This document shows positions 17,061 to 25,966 of a stretch of 64,000 bases of DNA, one piece after another; position 1 is the stretch's first letter; each line of letters begins with the position of its first letter. This stretch comes from JASMTM01 sp964441735 (GTDB lineage: Bacteria; Thermotogota; Thermotogae; Petrotogales; Kosmotogaceae). The stretch is taken from NCBI GenBank assembly GCA_964441735.1, contig CAYTVB010000004.1:17213-81212 (forward strand), read 5' to 3'. Below the pieces are notes generated by a model. That model was given only the letters and a program-made list of their open reading frames with translations. It was not told the DNA's origin and made no database searches. Made by a program: the position numbers and the translations under genes.

Positions 17061-17987
17061 CTACAACCTCCCCCAGACAAACAAACTGATAAAAGAAAAT
17101 AACAATGCAAAAACAGAAAAAGTAACAGTTATTTTTATCTCACTCCAACCAGTTATCTCAAAATGATGATGAACAGGGGACATTTTGAAAACCCTTCTAC
17201 CAAAAGCTTTATATGAAAACACCTGAATAATAACACTGAACATTTCCGCTATAAAAACTGATCCAAAGAAAATTACGAACAAATCAAGTCCTTTTATTGC
17301 CAGTGCGGTTGCAAGAATCCCCCCCAGAGCAAGCGATCCAGTATCTCCCATAAATATCCTGGCTGGATGCCAATTATACCAGATAAAACCAAGCACAGCG
17401 CCTATAAGTGAAAGGAATAGTACGTTAAAATACCCAATTAACACAAGCGGGATGACCGATGCTACAAAAACAGAGGCTGCCAGTCCATCTACTCCGTCTG
17501 TAAGATTCACCGCATTGCTTGTACCCACGACGATAATTAACGATAGAGGGAAATAAAATATACCAATATCTATCGAGCCAATAAAAGGCATAATGATTTC
17601 TGTATGAGGAAAATTCAAATATATTAGTATAATAACAACTGCTGCAGATACAAATTGAATGCTTAGTTTTGTTAATGCGCTGAGACCCGCAGCGTTTTTC
17701 TTCTTGAGTTTTAAATAGTCATCAAGGAATCCTGTAATACCAAAGAGAATTCCTGAAACGGAAATAATTAGATTTTCAACATTAAAATTCCAGATAAGCG
17801 CTATAATAAGTCCTACCAGAATGAATACAAAACCACCCGAGGTAGGCGTTCCCGTTTTTTGATTGTGTAAATCGGGTCCTTCTTCTCTTATAAATTGCCC
17901 GATCTTTTTTCTTCGTTGTATTTCTATAAAGGGTTTTAGAAAAACAAACGTAAGGATAAATGATAGGATTAACACAATCCTTTCCAT
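17061..17987 (-). CDS. mraY: Phospho-N-acetylmuramoyl-pentapeptide transferase
   Basis: Membrane enzyme making lipid I from UDP-MurNAc-pentapeptide and undecaprenyl phosphate. The 308 residues contain about ten helices and the diagnostic motifs FLDDYLKLKKKN, NAVNLTDGVDGLA, FMGDTGSLALGG and VHHHFEITGW. The ATG at 17987 overlaps the murF stop region (TAATATG). It is somewhat shorter than E. coli MraY (360), which is usual for this branch and for Gram-positives. Confidence 0.96.
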   Translation of the reverse strand: MERIVLILSFILTFVFLKPFIEIQRRKKIGQFIREEGPDLHNQKTGTPTSGGFVFILVGLIIALIWNFNVENLIISVSGILFGITGFLDDYLKLKKKNAAGLSALTKLSIQFVSAAVVIILIYLNFPHTEIIMPFIGSIDIGIFYFPLSLIIVVGTSNAVNLTDGVDGLAASVFVASVIPLVLIGYFNVLFLSLIGAVLGFIWYNWHPARIFMGDTGSLALGGILATALAIKGLDLFVIFFGSVFIAEMFSVIIQVFSYKAFGRRVFKMSPVHHHFEITGWSEIKITVTFSVFALLFSFISLFVWGRL

Positions 17988-17988
17988 A

Positions 17989-19311
17989 TTAACCTATCCT
18001 TTCAAGAAAAGCATTCGCCAATTTTTCCATTTCTATTCCTCTGGAAGCTTTAAAGTAAACTAGCGTTCCTGGAGAAGTATTCTTCAATAACCAATCAACT
18101 ATTTTCCTGATTTCATTCGTAACAAGATCCGGTGAAATGTTTTTTTCAGCATATTTTATTTGTTCGTCTTTTGTGTATAACAGAACGCTGTCAAATCCTT
18201 TCAACTTTTCACCCAACAACTCATGGGTATTTTCAGTGCAACTTCCCTGTTCAAGAATAGATCCCACAACAGCTACTGTTTTCTTTGTTTTCATTTTTTT
18301 GATTGTTTCCATTGCCATTTGAACAGACTCCAGACTGCTGTTATAGCAATCGTTTATTATTGTTATACCCTTTTTATTAACAAAACTAAACCTATCCTTG
18401 AAGGGAAGCTCAATCTTTGTCGCGGAAAGCTCAAATCCTTCAATGCCCAGCGCATAAAGAATAGTTCTTGCAGCCAAAAAATCAAGCAGCTGTCCTCTAT
18501 GCCAGATTCCCTTAAATCTCAACATGTATCTTCCTCTGTCGTCTTCAAAAACGCCAAAGGTAAAATTACTATCATAATAGAAATCTACAAATCTCTGATC
18601 TCCTGAATACTGCCCAAAATAGAATTTCTTACAGGGTAGTTTTTCTACATATTGAAAAATATCTTTATCATCAGATAAAGTTATTGCTACATCATCTCTA
18701 TTTAATGTTGAAAATATTGTGAGTTTTTCTTTAAGAAGACTTTCTCTATCTGAAAATTTTCCCAGATGGGCAGTCCCTACATTCAACAGTACAGAAATGT
18801 CCGGGTTTATTAAACTGACCAGTTCTTCAATATTGCCAGGTGAATCCGTTCCACATTCAAATATGCCCCATATGGCAGCATCCAATTGTTCTCTGTTATT
18901 CAATATCGAAAGTGGAACACCGATCTCTGTATTATAATTTTTTTCAGTAAAATAGACAGTTCCCATATCTGAAAGCATTGAAGCAAGACACATCTTGGTG
19001 GTAGTTTTTCCATTAGAACCGGTTATCGCTATTCTATGCTGGACATTTGATTGGTTTAATACATACCTGGCTGCTTTTTTTAGAAATTCGAGAGTGTCAA
19101 CGGCAGTAAGATATCTTGGTTCTTCTGAATCTTTCCTGGTGAGAACGTAGGAAGCACCTTTATCAAAAGCATCTTCAACATATTCATTACCATCAAATCT
19201 ATTGCCTTTGAGGGCAACAAAAATGTCTCCTTTGCTAATTTCTCTCGAATCTATAACTAATTTTTTCCCCCGGGATTTTTTAATAAAATCTCCCACAGAA
19301 ACGGGATTCAC
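17989..19311 (-). CDS. murF: UDP-MurNAc-tripeptide--D-alanyl-D-alanine ligase
   Basis: Adds D-Ala-D-Ala to complete the pentapeptide precursor. The 440 residues start with the family N domain (VIDSREISKGDIFVALKG), the ATP loop TGSNGKTTTKMC, and NTEIGVPLSIL; INDCYNSS marks the C-terminal ligand region. The GTG start at 19311 overlaps the murE stop as GTGA, so translation is coupled. It lies between murE and mraY, the standard order. Confidence 0.95.
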   Translation of the reverse strand: MNPVSVGDFIKKSRGKKLVIDSREISKGDIFVALKGNRFDGNEYVEDAFDKGASYVLTRKDSEEPRYLTAVDTLEFLKKAARYVLNQSNVQHRIAITGSNGKTTTKMCLASMLSDMGTVYFTEKNYNTEIGVPLSILNNREQLDAAIWGIFECGTDSPGNIEELVSLINPDISVLLNVGTAHLGKFSDRESLLKEKLTIFSTLNRDDVAITLSDDKDIFQYVEKLPCKKFYFGQYSGDQRFVDFYYDSNFTFGVFEDDRGRYMLRFKGIWHRGQLLDFLAARTILYALGIEGFELSATKIELPFKDRFSFVNKKGITIINDCYNSSLESVQMAMETIKKMKTKKTVAVVGSILEQGSCTENTHELLGEKLKGFDSVLLYTKDEQIKYAEKNISPDLVTNEIRKIVDWLLKNTSPGTLVYFKASRGIEMEKLANAFLERIG

Positions 19312-20804
19312 TTTTTCATATTCCTCCGAAATTTTGTTTCTAAGATCTCTTTAACTACATTTTTGTCGTTAAAGGGAAGAGCGTTATCTCCTATAAGCTG
19401 GTAAGCTTCATGCCCTCTGCCGGCAATGATAACCATATCCTGTCTATTTGCAAGGGTAAGAGCGACGCTTATTGCTTCTCTTCTTTCAGGTATTATCAGA
19501 TAAGGTTTGAATTTATCCACACCTGCTTCAATGTCGGTGAGTATTTCATGAGGATCTTCTCTCTTGGGATCATCTGATGTAAGCACAATTACATCAGAAA
19601 ACTTCGAAGCCACCTGTCCCATAAGAGGCCTCTTACCTTTGTCAGCATTGCCACCTGCTCCAAAGACTGTAATAAGACGGCCTTCGGTGAGTTTTCTGGC
19701 AGTAAGAAGAAGTTTTTCAAGTGCATCAGGGGTATGGGCAAAATCAATTACAACTTCAAAACCGTATTTGGTTGCTTCTTCTACGAATTCAAACCGCCCG
19801 GGTACACCGGTGAAATTTGAAATTGCGTCAGCAATATGTTCAACATCGTAATTAAGTGAGTCCAGTATAGAAACACACGCAGCAACATTGTACGCGTTAT
19901 GCTGTCCAACCAACCTTGTATAAATCTTGTGAGAAGAGCCATAAGGTGTTTCAATGGTGAAAAACATCCCTGTACGAAGCATTTCAAGATCTTTAATTTT
20001 GTAATGAGATTCATCGCCAAATCCATAGGTTACAAGTTTATCTTTAGGTACCTCAATATCACAAACGTTTATCCTGTCACCATTAACAACAGCTTTACCA
20101 TTTGGTTTTAATAATTCGAAAAGTTTTAATTTGGTTTTGTAATACTCTTCAAAGCTGGGATGAAAATCCAGATGATCTCGGGTAACATTTGTCAGCACTG
20201 CAATATCAAAGCGTATCGCCTCGACGCGATACATGGCTAGTGCGTGCGATGAAACTTCCATTAAAAAATATTCATAATCTTCTTTTACTGACTCTTGAAG
20301 ATAATTAATCAATGTCGATGGACCCGGAGTGGTGTTTTTGGGATTGTTTATGAGTCTTCCAGCCACCTGATTTCTTACTGTTCCGATAAGAGAAGTTTTC
20401 TTCTCAAAATTATCAAGGATATGTTTCAGCATCGTTGTTATCGTTGTTTTTCCGTTGGTCCCGGTTACACCTATGGTTACAAGACTTTTATATGGATGAC
20501 CTTGAAGTTCCATTAGTAATATAGCTTCTGCTCTTCTCGAGTTCTTAACGTAAATAACGGGAACTTTTATTTCATCAAGGTCAAGAGGTTCTTCAGCTAC
20601 AAAAGCCTTTGCACCTTTTTCCTGAAGATCATGAGCAAGTAGATGGGAATTAAAATTTGTTCCTTTAATGCAGATGAAGATTCCTCCGGGAGCGAAGTTT
20701 CGAGAGTTATGTGTAATACAATTAATTTCAGGGTCAAGTCCATTCATGTTAGCAATTTCAACTACATCTTTATCAAGGAGCTTAACAATCCGGGATACCC
20801 TCAT
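19308..20804 (-). CDS. murE: UDP-MurNAc-dipeptide--diamino acid ligase
   Basis: Adds the third stem-peptide residue. The 498 residues show the substrate loop ITHNSRNFAPGGIF, the ATP loop TGTNGKTTITTM, and the third-residue selectivity motif region SDDPKREDP. Diaminopimelate enzymes have DNPR here; the DDPK variant suggests a different diamino acid. Thermotoga maritima MurE is known to add lysine (L and D), so lysine is a reasonable inference. First gene of the cluster, with GGGGGAG before its ATG and its own promoter overlapping that of hrcA. Confidence 0.94.
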   Translation of the reverse strand: MRVSRIVKLLDKDVVEIANMNGLDPEINCITHNSRNFAPGGIFICIKGTNFNSHLLAHDLQEKGAKAFVAEEPLDLDEIKVPVIYVKNSRRAEAILLMELQGHPYKSLVTIGVTGTNGKTTITTMLKHILDNFEKKTSLIGTVRNQVAGRLINNPKNTTPGPSTLINYLQESVKEDYEYFLMEVSSHALAMYRVEAIRFDIAVLTNVTRDHLDFHPSFEEYYKTKLKLFELLKPNGKAVVNGDRINVCDIEVPKDKLVTYGFGDESHYKIKDLEMLRTGMFFTIETPYGSSHKIYTRLVGQHNAYNVAACVSILDSLNYDVEHIADAISNFTGVPGRFEFVEEATKYGFEVVIDFAHTPDALEKLLLTARKLTEGRLITVFGAGGNADKGKRPLMGQVASKFSDVIVLTSDDPKREDPHEILTDIEAGVDKFKPYLIIPERREAISVALTLANRQDMVIIAGRGHEAYQLIGDNALPFNDKNVVKEILETKFRRNMKK

Positions 20805-20830
20805 GGCTTCTCCCCCCCTTTCTTTAAGCT

Positions 20831-20859
20831 ATTTTATCACCCTATAGTTCCCTTGACAA
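20831..20859 (-). promoter_or_regulatory. Promoter of the murE-murC operon
   Basis: On the minus strand, TTGTCA (20854-20859) and TAAAAT (20831-20836) are separated by 17 bases. The start would fall shortly before the murE ribosome-binding site. Its -35 overlaps that of the divergent hrcA promoter. Confidence 0.7.
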
Positions 20860-20881
20860 CTAAGAAAGGTCATGCTAAGAT
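20853..20881 (+). promoter_or_regulatory. Promoter of the hrcA-grpE-dnaJ operon
   Basis: TTGACA (20853-20858), a 17-base spacer and TAAGAT (20876-20881). The expected start near 20888 lies inside the CIRCE operator, so HrcA bound there should block initiation. Confidence 0.8.
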
Positions 20882-20884
20882 TAA

Positions 20885-20911
20885 TTAGCAGTCTACTGAG
20901 GTGAGTGCTAA
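20885..20911 (+). promoter_or_regulatory. CIRCE operator (HrcA binding site) overlapping the hrcA start
   Basis: The inverted repeat TTAGCAGTC, nine bases, GAGTGCTAA matches the CIRCE consensus (TTAGCACTC-N9-GAGTGCTAA) with one mismatch in the left arm. The right arm reaches the A of the hrcA ATG and the spacer holds part of the ribosome-binding site. Autoregulation of hrcA follows from established knowledge of CIRCE. Confidence 0.9.
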
Positions 20912-21954
20912 TGAACCGGAAGAATATAATAGGACCGGACTTGAACGAAAGACAATTAAAAGTCCTGTATTGTGTTGTTAAGCAATATATAGAGAATGGT
21001 AAACCAGTAAGCTCCAAACAGGTACTGGAATATTCCAATCTTGACTATAGTTCTGCAACCATAAGAAACGATATGAGAAAACTTGAATTCTTAAACTACA
21101 TACACCAGCCTCATATATCAGCTGGTAGAATACCGACCGATAAAGGATTACGTTTTTATTACGAATCGATAGAAAAACTCTCCAACGAAACGAAAGAAGA
21201 AAGCGCTGAGATTTCTTTAAGGCGGGTTGCAATTATTGCTGACATAGACAGATTACTTGCAGGTACAACGAGATTACTTGCAGGTCTTACAAAGAGTCTT
21301 GTTATTGCTGAGAAGCCAGATCTTGATAAACTAAGAGTTAAACACATTTCTATTTCTCCAATAACAAACCAGTATTTGAATGTTACAGTTATTACAGAAC
21401 TTGGAGTCACAAAAAACTCTGCGGTTAATGCTGCTTTTGACTATGCTGAGCTGGATAAATTTGAACGAAGAGTAAACGAAATTGTCGCAGGTAAAAGAAT
21501 TCAAGAAATAAAGGAAGGATTACGAAATGTAACCTTTGGCAACGATTCATGGTATAGTGAGAGATTTGAAAGGTTATTTCACTTTATGGAAAGCGTGTTC
21601 GAAAATGAAAATTTTGACAGATATGAAAAATATGGGCTGGAATATATACTTGGATCTGACAGGTTAAGTGTAAAAGACATGATAGCAATAGCAAAATACG
21701 TTGAAAATTCCAGAAGGCTTGAGGATTTGTTGACAGAATTGAACAGTTCTAATGGTGAGCTGGCTTTGATAGGTAGTGAAATTGGTAAAAATGATCTTAA
21801 GAGCTTTTCTTTCCTCAGCTCGTCATACGGTAATCAGAATTTAAAACTGGGTACAGTTGTAGTCATTACACCAAAAATAATTGAATATGAAAGGATCTTA
21901 GGATATCTAAGATTTGGAGTAAACAGACTTACAGAGATTCTTAGTAATCGATAA
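20911..21954 (+). CDS. hrcA: Heat-inducible transcription repressor HrcA
   Basis: Represses chaperone operons by binding CIRCE when GroEL is free. The 347 residues have an N-terminal winged-helix domain (VSSKQVLEY, SSATIRNDMRKLE, HISAGRIPTDKGLRFY), a GAF-like dimerisation domain and a C-terminal segment ending LGYLRFGVNRLTEIL, close to the usual (GPTRMDY)-type tail region. ATG 20911 follows GAGGTGAG; an in-frame GTG at 20905 lies in the ribosome-binding site. A CIRCE covers its start codon and another lies before groES in this window. Confidence 0.95.
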   Translation: MNRKNIIGPDLNERQLKVLYCVVKQYIENGKPVSSKQVLEYSNLDYSSATIRNDMRKLEFLNYIHQPHISAGRIPTDKGLRFYYESIEKLSNETKEESAEISLRRVAIIADIDRLLAGTTRLLAGLTKSLVIAEKPDLDKLRVKHISISPITNQYLNVTVITELGVTKNSAVNAAFDYAELDKFERRVNEIVAGKRIQEIKEGLRNVTFGNDSWYSERFERLFHFMESVFENENFDRYEKYGLEYILGSDRLSVKDMIAIAKYVENSRRLEDLLTELNSSNGELALIGSEIGKNDLKSFSFLSSSYGNQNLKLGTVVVITPKIIEYERILGYLRFGVNRLTEILSNR

Positions 21955-21969
21955 ATGGAGGTGAAGCAA

Positions 21970-22668
21970 ATGTCAGAATACAAAAAGAAGAAACAATTTA
22001 ACGAAAAAGAGCAGACTGAAAAAAAGAATAAAATAAACGAAAAGAATCCTGAAGAACCAAAGGATAAAAAACAAAATGAAGAAAAAAATGGAGAAGAAAA
22101 TACTCTCAAAGAAAAAGAAAAGGAAATTGAAGAAAAAAATAATGAAATAAAACAGTTAGAATCTGAACTTATGAGATTAAAAGCAGAATTCCATAATTAT
22201 CGTAAAGCACTTGAAAGAGAATACAATGAACGTTTAAAAAGAGAGAAAGAAAATGTCATATTTAAGTTAATTTCACTATTTGAGGATTTTGAACGTGCAC
22301 TTAATCATAGTGATAAAGCTTCTAAAAATCTGTTAATAGGAATTAGAATGATTTACAAACAATTTAAAACAATCCTTGCTGAAGAAGGTGTCGAGGAAAT
22401 ATTACCTTCTATTGGTGAACTGTTTGATCCATTCCGGGATGAAGTTGCAGAAACGCGTGTATCTGAAAACAGGGAAGAAATGGAAATTATTGAAGTTCAG
22501 GAAAAAGGTTATAAATTTGGGAAAAAAATATTAAAGTCTCCAAAGGTAATTGTCGCTGTAAATCCAAAGGAAAATGGCGATGCAGCTGAGGATAGCGATA
22601 ACGATGAAAATGAAACGGAGAGCAAAGACAACCCTCAGGATACAAAAAACGAAAACAATGGTAGGTGA
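21970..22668 (+). CDS. grpE: Nucleotide exchange factor GrpE
   Basis: Releases ADP from DnaK. The 232 residues have a long, highly charged Lys/Glu N-terminal coiled coil (to about residue 105), then the dimer/beta domain with DFERAL and FDPFRDEVAETR (usually FDPxxHEA; here R-D-E), and an Asp/Glu/Asn-rich tail. It is longer than typical GrpE (about 170-200) because of the charged extensions. ATG 21970 follows GGAGGTGA; an in-frame ATG at 21955 is inside that site. No dnaK lies next to it. Confidence 0.93.
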   Translation: MSEYKKKKQFNEKEQTEKKNKINEKNPEEPKDKKQNEEKNGEENTLKEKEKEIEEKNNEIKQLESELMRLKAEFHNYRKALEREYNERLKREKENVIFKLISLFEDFERALNHSDKASKNLLIGIRMIYKQFKTILAEEGVEEILPSIGELFDPFRDEVAETRVSENREEMEIIEVQEKGYKFGKKILKSPKVIVAVNPKENGDAAEDSDNDENETESKDNPQDTKNENNGR

Positions 22669-22673
22669 TACTT

Positions 22674-23789
22674 TTGGCTGCTCGCAAAGATTATTATGAA
22701 ATTCTTGGCGTATCAAAAGACGCATCAAAGGAAGAAATAAGAAAGGCATATAGACAGCTCGTAAGAAAATGGCATCCTGATAAGCATAAAGATGATGCCC
22801 GAAAGGATGCTGAAAATAAATTCAAAGAAATTCAGGAAGCATATGAAGTACTTAGTAATCCAAAGAAAAAGGCAATGTACGATAAATTTGGATATGTTGG
22901 AGATCAGTCTTACCAACCTTCAGGCAGTGGAAGAACCACAGGAGGTACCGGAGGATTCTTTGATGATGTGTTTGGAGATTTCCAGGATGTATTCGATGTA
23001 TTCTTCGGTACTCAAAGAAGCAGAACAGGCGCTGGAACGAGACAACAGAGCATAAAGGGTGAAGATGTACATGCAAGGATAGATGTGGAATTATCAGAAG
23101 TTGTAAACGGAAAAACCACATATCTCGAATATGATAGAAAGGTACAGTGTTCCTCCTGTAATGGTACGGGAGCGGAAAATGGTACAAGTTTTTCCACATG
23201 TCCGCGCTGTGAAGGAACAGGAGTGTTTAGAGAACAACATCGTTCCTTTTTTGGCGTCTTTACTAATACCAGAACATGTGAGACATGTGGCGGAACAGGA
23301 AGAATAATTAACAAAAAATGTTCAAAATGCAACGGCACTGGCTATGTTAGAAAGAAACACAGGGTAAAAGTAAACATTCCTCCTGGAGTAGAAAATGGAG
23401 CAACGTTACGTATTCCAAGACAGGGGCACGCAGGAAAATATGGTGGCCCGGCCGGTGATTTATATGTTCAGGTTCGTGTTAATATGCCTCCTCAATATTC
23501 AAGAAGGGGCACTGATCTTCTGATAGAAAAAGAGATTGATTATCTTGATGCCTCACTGGGAACAGTAGTCAGTATCGGACTGCCTGAAGGTGGGTATGAA
23601 AATCTGAAGATCCCACCTGGAACGAATCCAGGTACCACATTCCGATTAAAAGGATATGGCATGCCGCAAATGTCAAGCAATCGAAGAGGAGATATCCTTG
23701 TCACAGTCCGGGTAGATATTCCCAAACCATCAAGGAAAGAAAAGAAATTACTGGAAGAAATTGCTAAAAATAGAAAAAAAGATAGATGA
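22674..23789 (+). CDS. dnaJ: Chaperone protein DnaJ
   Basis: Hsp40 co-chaperone. A J domain at the N terminus carries the HPD motif (KWHPDKH), followed by a Gly/Phe region with QSYQPSGSGR, then four zinc-finger repeats CSSCNGTG, CPRCEGTG, CETCGGTG and CSKCNGTG, then two beta domains. All eight Cys are present. The likely start is TTG at 22674, six bases after AGGTG; GTG at 22665 is in frame but overlaps that site. Its stop overlaps the next ATG as ATGA. Confidence 0.95.
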   Translation: MAARKDYYEILGVSKDASKEEIRKAYRQLVRKWHPDKHKDDARKDAENKFKEIQEAYEVLSNPKKKAMYDKFGYVGDQSYQPSGSGRTTGGTGGFFDDVFGDFQDVFDVFFGTQRSRTGAGTRQQSIKGEDVHARIDVELSEVVNGKTTYLEYDRKVQCSSCNGTGAENGTSFSTCPRCEGTGVFREQHRSFFGVFTNTRTCETCGGTGRIINKKCSKCNGTGYVRKKHRVKVNIPPGVENGATLRIPRQGHAGKYGGPAGDLYVQVRVNMPPQYSRRGTDLLIEKEIDYLDASLGTVVSIGLPEGGYENLKIPPGTNPGTTFRLKGYGMPQMSSNRRGDILVTVRVDIPKPSRKEKKLLEEIAKNRKKDR

Positions 23790-24655
23790 AAAAAATGAAT
23801 TTGAAGAAGAGTATTATTGATTATTTCTTTGTTTCTATCGGTTCATTGATTACAGCCATCGCTCTGGTGGCTTTTCTTGTTCCAAACAATATCGTAGCCG
23901 GTGGTGTAAGTGGGCTGGCAATAATACTTTATAGAACATTGGGCTGGTGGGTTGGAGCCCAAATGCTTTTTTACAACATCATACTCTTCGTCGTAGCCTT
24001 TATTATCCTTGGTGTTGGGTTTGGTATCAAATCCATATACTCGGCTGTACTGTTGTCATTTTTGGTGGATTTTCTTCAAAATATTAATCTTCCCATATTT
24101 GATGCAGCACAAATAAATGACGGAATGTTGCTTGCAACAATATATGGCGGTGCATTATCAGGTATAGGAATGGGAATTGTTCTATGGCGTGGTGCTTCTA
24201 CAGGTGGAACCGATATCGGAGCAATGATAATCAACAAATATCTTCATGTAGCCACTGGAACAGGTTTATTGATTATAGATTCAGTTATTACAGTACTTGC
24301 ACTAATAGTATTTGGCCCCATTGTAGCCATGTACGGAATAATCACAATCTTTGCTACGGGGAAGACAATAGACAGCATACTTGAAGGAATAGAACATACA
24401 AGAACAGCTTATATTATGTCCGATAATTATAAAAGTATAAAGGAAAAAATCCTCCAGGAATTGTCACGTGGTGTTACAATACTCGAAGGTCAGGGTGGCT
24501 TTACAGGTGAAACCCGGCCAGTATTGATGGTTACGATAAGAAGGAGAGAAATCGGTCAACTCAGAAGGATTATCAGGGACTCGGATCCAAAAGCTTTCAC
24601 CATTACCGTAAACAATGCTGAAGTATTTGGAGAGGGATTTAAAAGGTTAAATTAA
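23786..24655 (+). CDS. YitT/DUF2179 family membrane protein
   Basis: Five or so membrane helices (about residues 12-210) with the family motifs FLVPNNIVAGGVSGLAII and WRGASTGGTDIGAMII, then a soluble C-terminal DUF2179 domain (GVTILEGQGGFTGE to the end). Transport function has been proposed for the family but is not established. The ATG overlaps the dnaJ stop, so it is the fourth gene of the heat-shock operon, an association whose meaning is unknown. Confidence 0.85.
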   Translation: MKKMNLKKSIIDYFFVSIGSLITAIALVAFLVPNNIVAGGVSGLAIILYRTLGWWVGAQMLFYNIILFVVAFIILGVGFGIKSIYSAVLLSFLVDFLQNINLPIFDAAQINDGMLLATIYGGALSGIGMGIVLWRGASTGGTDIGAMIINKYLHVATGTGLLIIDSVITVLALIVFGPIVAMYGIITIFATGKTIDSILEGIEHTRTAYIMSDNYKSIKEKILQELSRGVTILEGQGGFTGETRPVLMVTIRRREIGQLRRIIRDSDPKAFTITVNNAEVFGEGFKRLN

Positions 24656-24684
24656 CAAACCGTTTGAGTAAGGAGTTTTTTAAG

Positions 24685-25353
24685 ATGAAATATCTAACCA
24701 TGGATAGCTCGACAAGAAAATTATTGATTTGTGCTGTAAATAATAATTCAAAGGTAGGTATACTCCTGGACAATGCTGGCAAACATGGAAAGCTTCTTGC
24801 CCCTGCAATCAACAATGTCCTTGAATATGTAGAACTTCAGGTAAAGGAGCTGGATTTTTTGGGATGTGGTATAGGTCCCGGTTCCCTGACCGGTTTGAGA
24901 GTAGGTATCTCGACAATAAAAGGACTGGCCATACCATGGAAAAAACCAATTGTAAGCTTTAACTCGTTAGATTTAGTATCCAGATCTACTGAAATAGAAG
25001 GAAGTCATGTTGTTTTGAGAAAAGGAAGAAAGGGTTATTTTTACTGGCAGCAGTACAATGGACCTAATAACACTGGTGATACAGAATTTAGCAGCATTGA
25101 AGAACTGAACAAGATCCTCGAAAAAGACGCTACCCTAATTTTTGAAACCGAGAAGGATACTTCTACATTCAAGGAATTTGAGCACATCATATCCCCAGAG
25201 CCTTCTTTTGAAGAACTTATAGATATTACCACAAGTTACTATGAATCAGGAACTCTGGTGAATGCAATGGAGCTAAAACCGCTATATATTCAGAAATCAC
25301 TGGCAGAAATTAATTGGGAGAAAAAACACGGTGAAAAAAATGAGTCCTTATGA
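24685..25353 (+). CDS. tsaB: tRNA threonylcarbamoyladenosine biosynthesis protein TsaB
   Basis: Scaffold of the TsaBCDE complex making t6A37 on ANN-decoding tRNAs. The 222-residue ASKHA-fold protein starts MKYLTMDSSTRKLLI and contains GIGPGSLTGLRVGISTIKGLA, the most conserved family segment (Leu where Phe is usual). ATG 24685 has AAGGAG nine bases upstream; the TTG at 24664 is rejected. It follows the YitT gene by 29 bases and overlaps the glycosylase gene by 23 bases. Confidence 0.9.
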   Translation: MKYLTMDSSTRKLLICAVNNNSKVGILLDNAGKHGKLLAPAINNVLEYVELQVKELDFLGCGIGPGSLTGLRVGISTIKGLAIPWKKPIVSFNSLDLVSRSTEIEGSHVVLRKGRKGYFYWQQYNGPNNTGDTEFSSIEELNKILEKDATLIFETEKDTSTFKEFEHIISPEPSFEELIDITTSYYESGTLVNAMELKPLYIQKSLAEINWEKKHGEKNESL

Positions 25354-25966
25354 ATTATTTGAAAGATTGAAATCACATTACGGTTCCCAGCAGTGGTGGC
25401 CTGCAGAAACGAAGTATGAAATAGTTGTTGGTGCCGTGTTGACGCAAAATACAAACTGGAACAACGTCGAAAGGGCAATAAACAATTTGAGAAAAGAAAA
25501 ACTTTTGTCTCCTGATAAAATCCTTGAGAATTCTTCCAATGAACTCAAAAAACTCATAAGACCTTCAGGATTCTATAATGCCAAAGAATCCACGTTGAGA
25601 AGGCTCACAGATTTCATTCATAACAACAACGTCAATGAAATGCCAATGAAAGAACTTCGAGAGCAGTTGCTCAAGATTAAAGGTGTGGGACCGGAAACTG
25701 CTGACTCAATACTGCTCTATGCTTACAATCGACCTGTATTTGTAATAGATGCCTACACAAAAAGATTGGTTAAGCGCTTGAAAATGACCGGCAAAGAAAA
25801 ATATAATGAACTTCAGGAATTTTTCCAGGATGCCCTTCCCAAAGATACAGATCTTTACGCTGAATTCCACGCGCTCATTGTAGAACATTGCAAAAAAATT
25901 TGTAAGAAAGAACCACATTGTGACATTTGTTTCATGAAAGACGATTGCCCAAAATCACTTTCTTAA
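25331..25966 (+). CDS. HhH-GPD DNA glycosylase with iron-sulfur cluster (endonuclease III relative)
   Basis: The 211 residues begin with WWPAETKYEIVVGAVLTQNTNW, typical of the MagIII/endonuclease III-related group, then the helix-hairpin-helix LLKIKGVGPETADSILL and catalytic Asp in VIDAYTKR. Four cysteines (CKKICKKEPHCDICF...DC) form an iron-sulfur loop. The Lys that endonuclease III uses for AP-lyase chemistry (GVGxKTA) is Glu/Pro context here, so a monofunctional glycosylase, perhaps for 3-methyladenine, is inferred. GTG 25331 has GGGAG ten bases upstream. The stop overlaps the convergent phosphodiesterase gene by 12 bases. Confidence 0.85.
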   Translation: MKKMSPYELFERLKSHYGSQQWWPAETKYEIVVGAVLTQNTNWNNVERAINNLRKEKLLSPDKILENSSNELKKLIRPSGFYNAKESTLRRLTDFIHNNNVNEMPMKELREQLLKIKGVGPETADSILLYAYNRPVFVIDAYTKRLVKRLKMTGKEKYNELQEFFQDALPKDTDLYAEFHALIVEHCKKICKKEPHCDICFMKDDCPKSLS

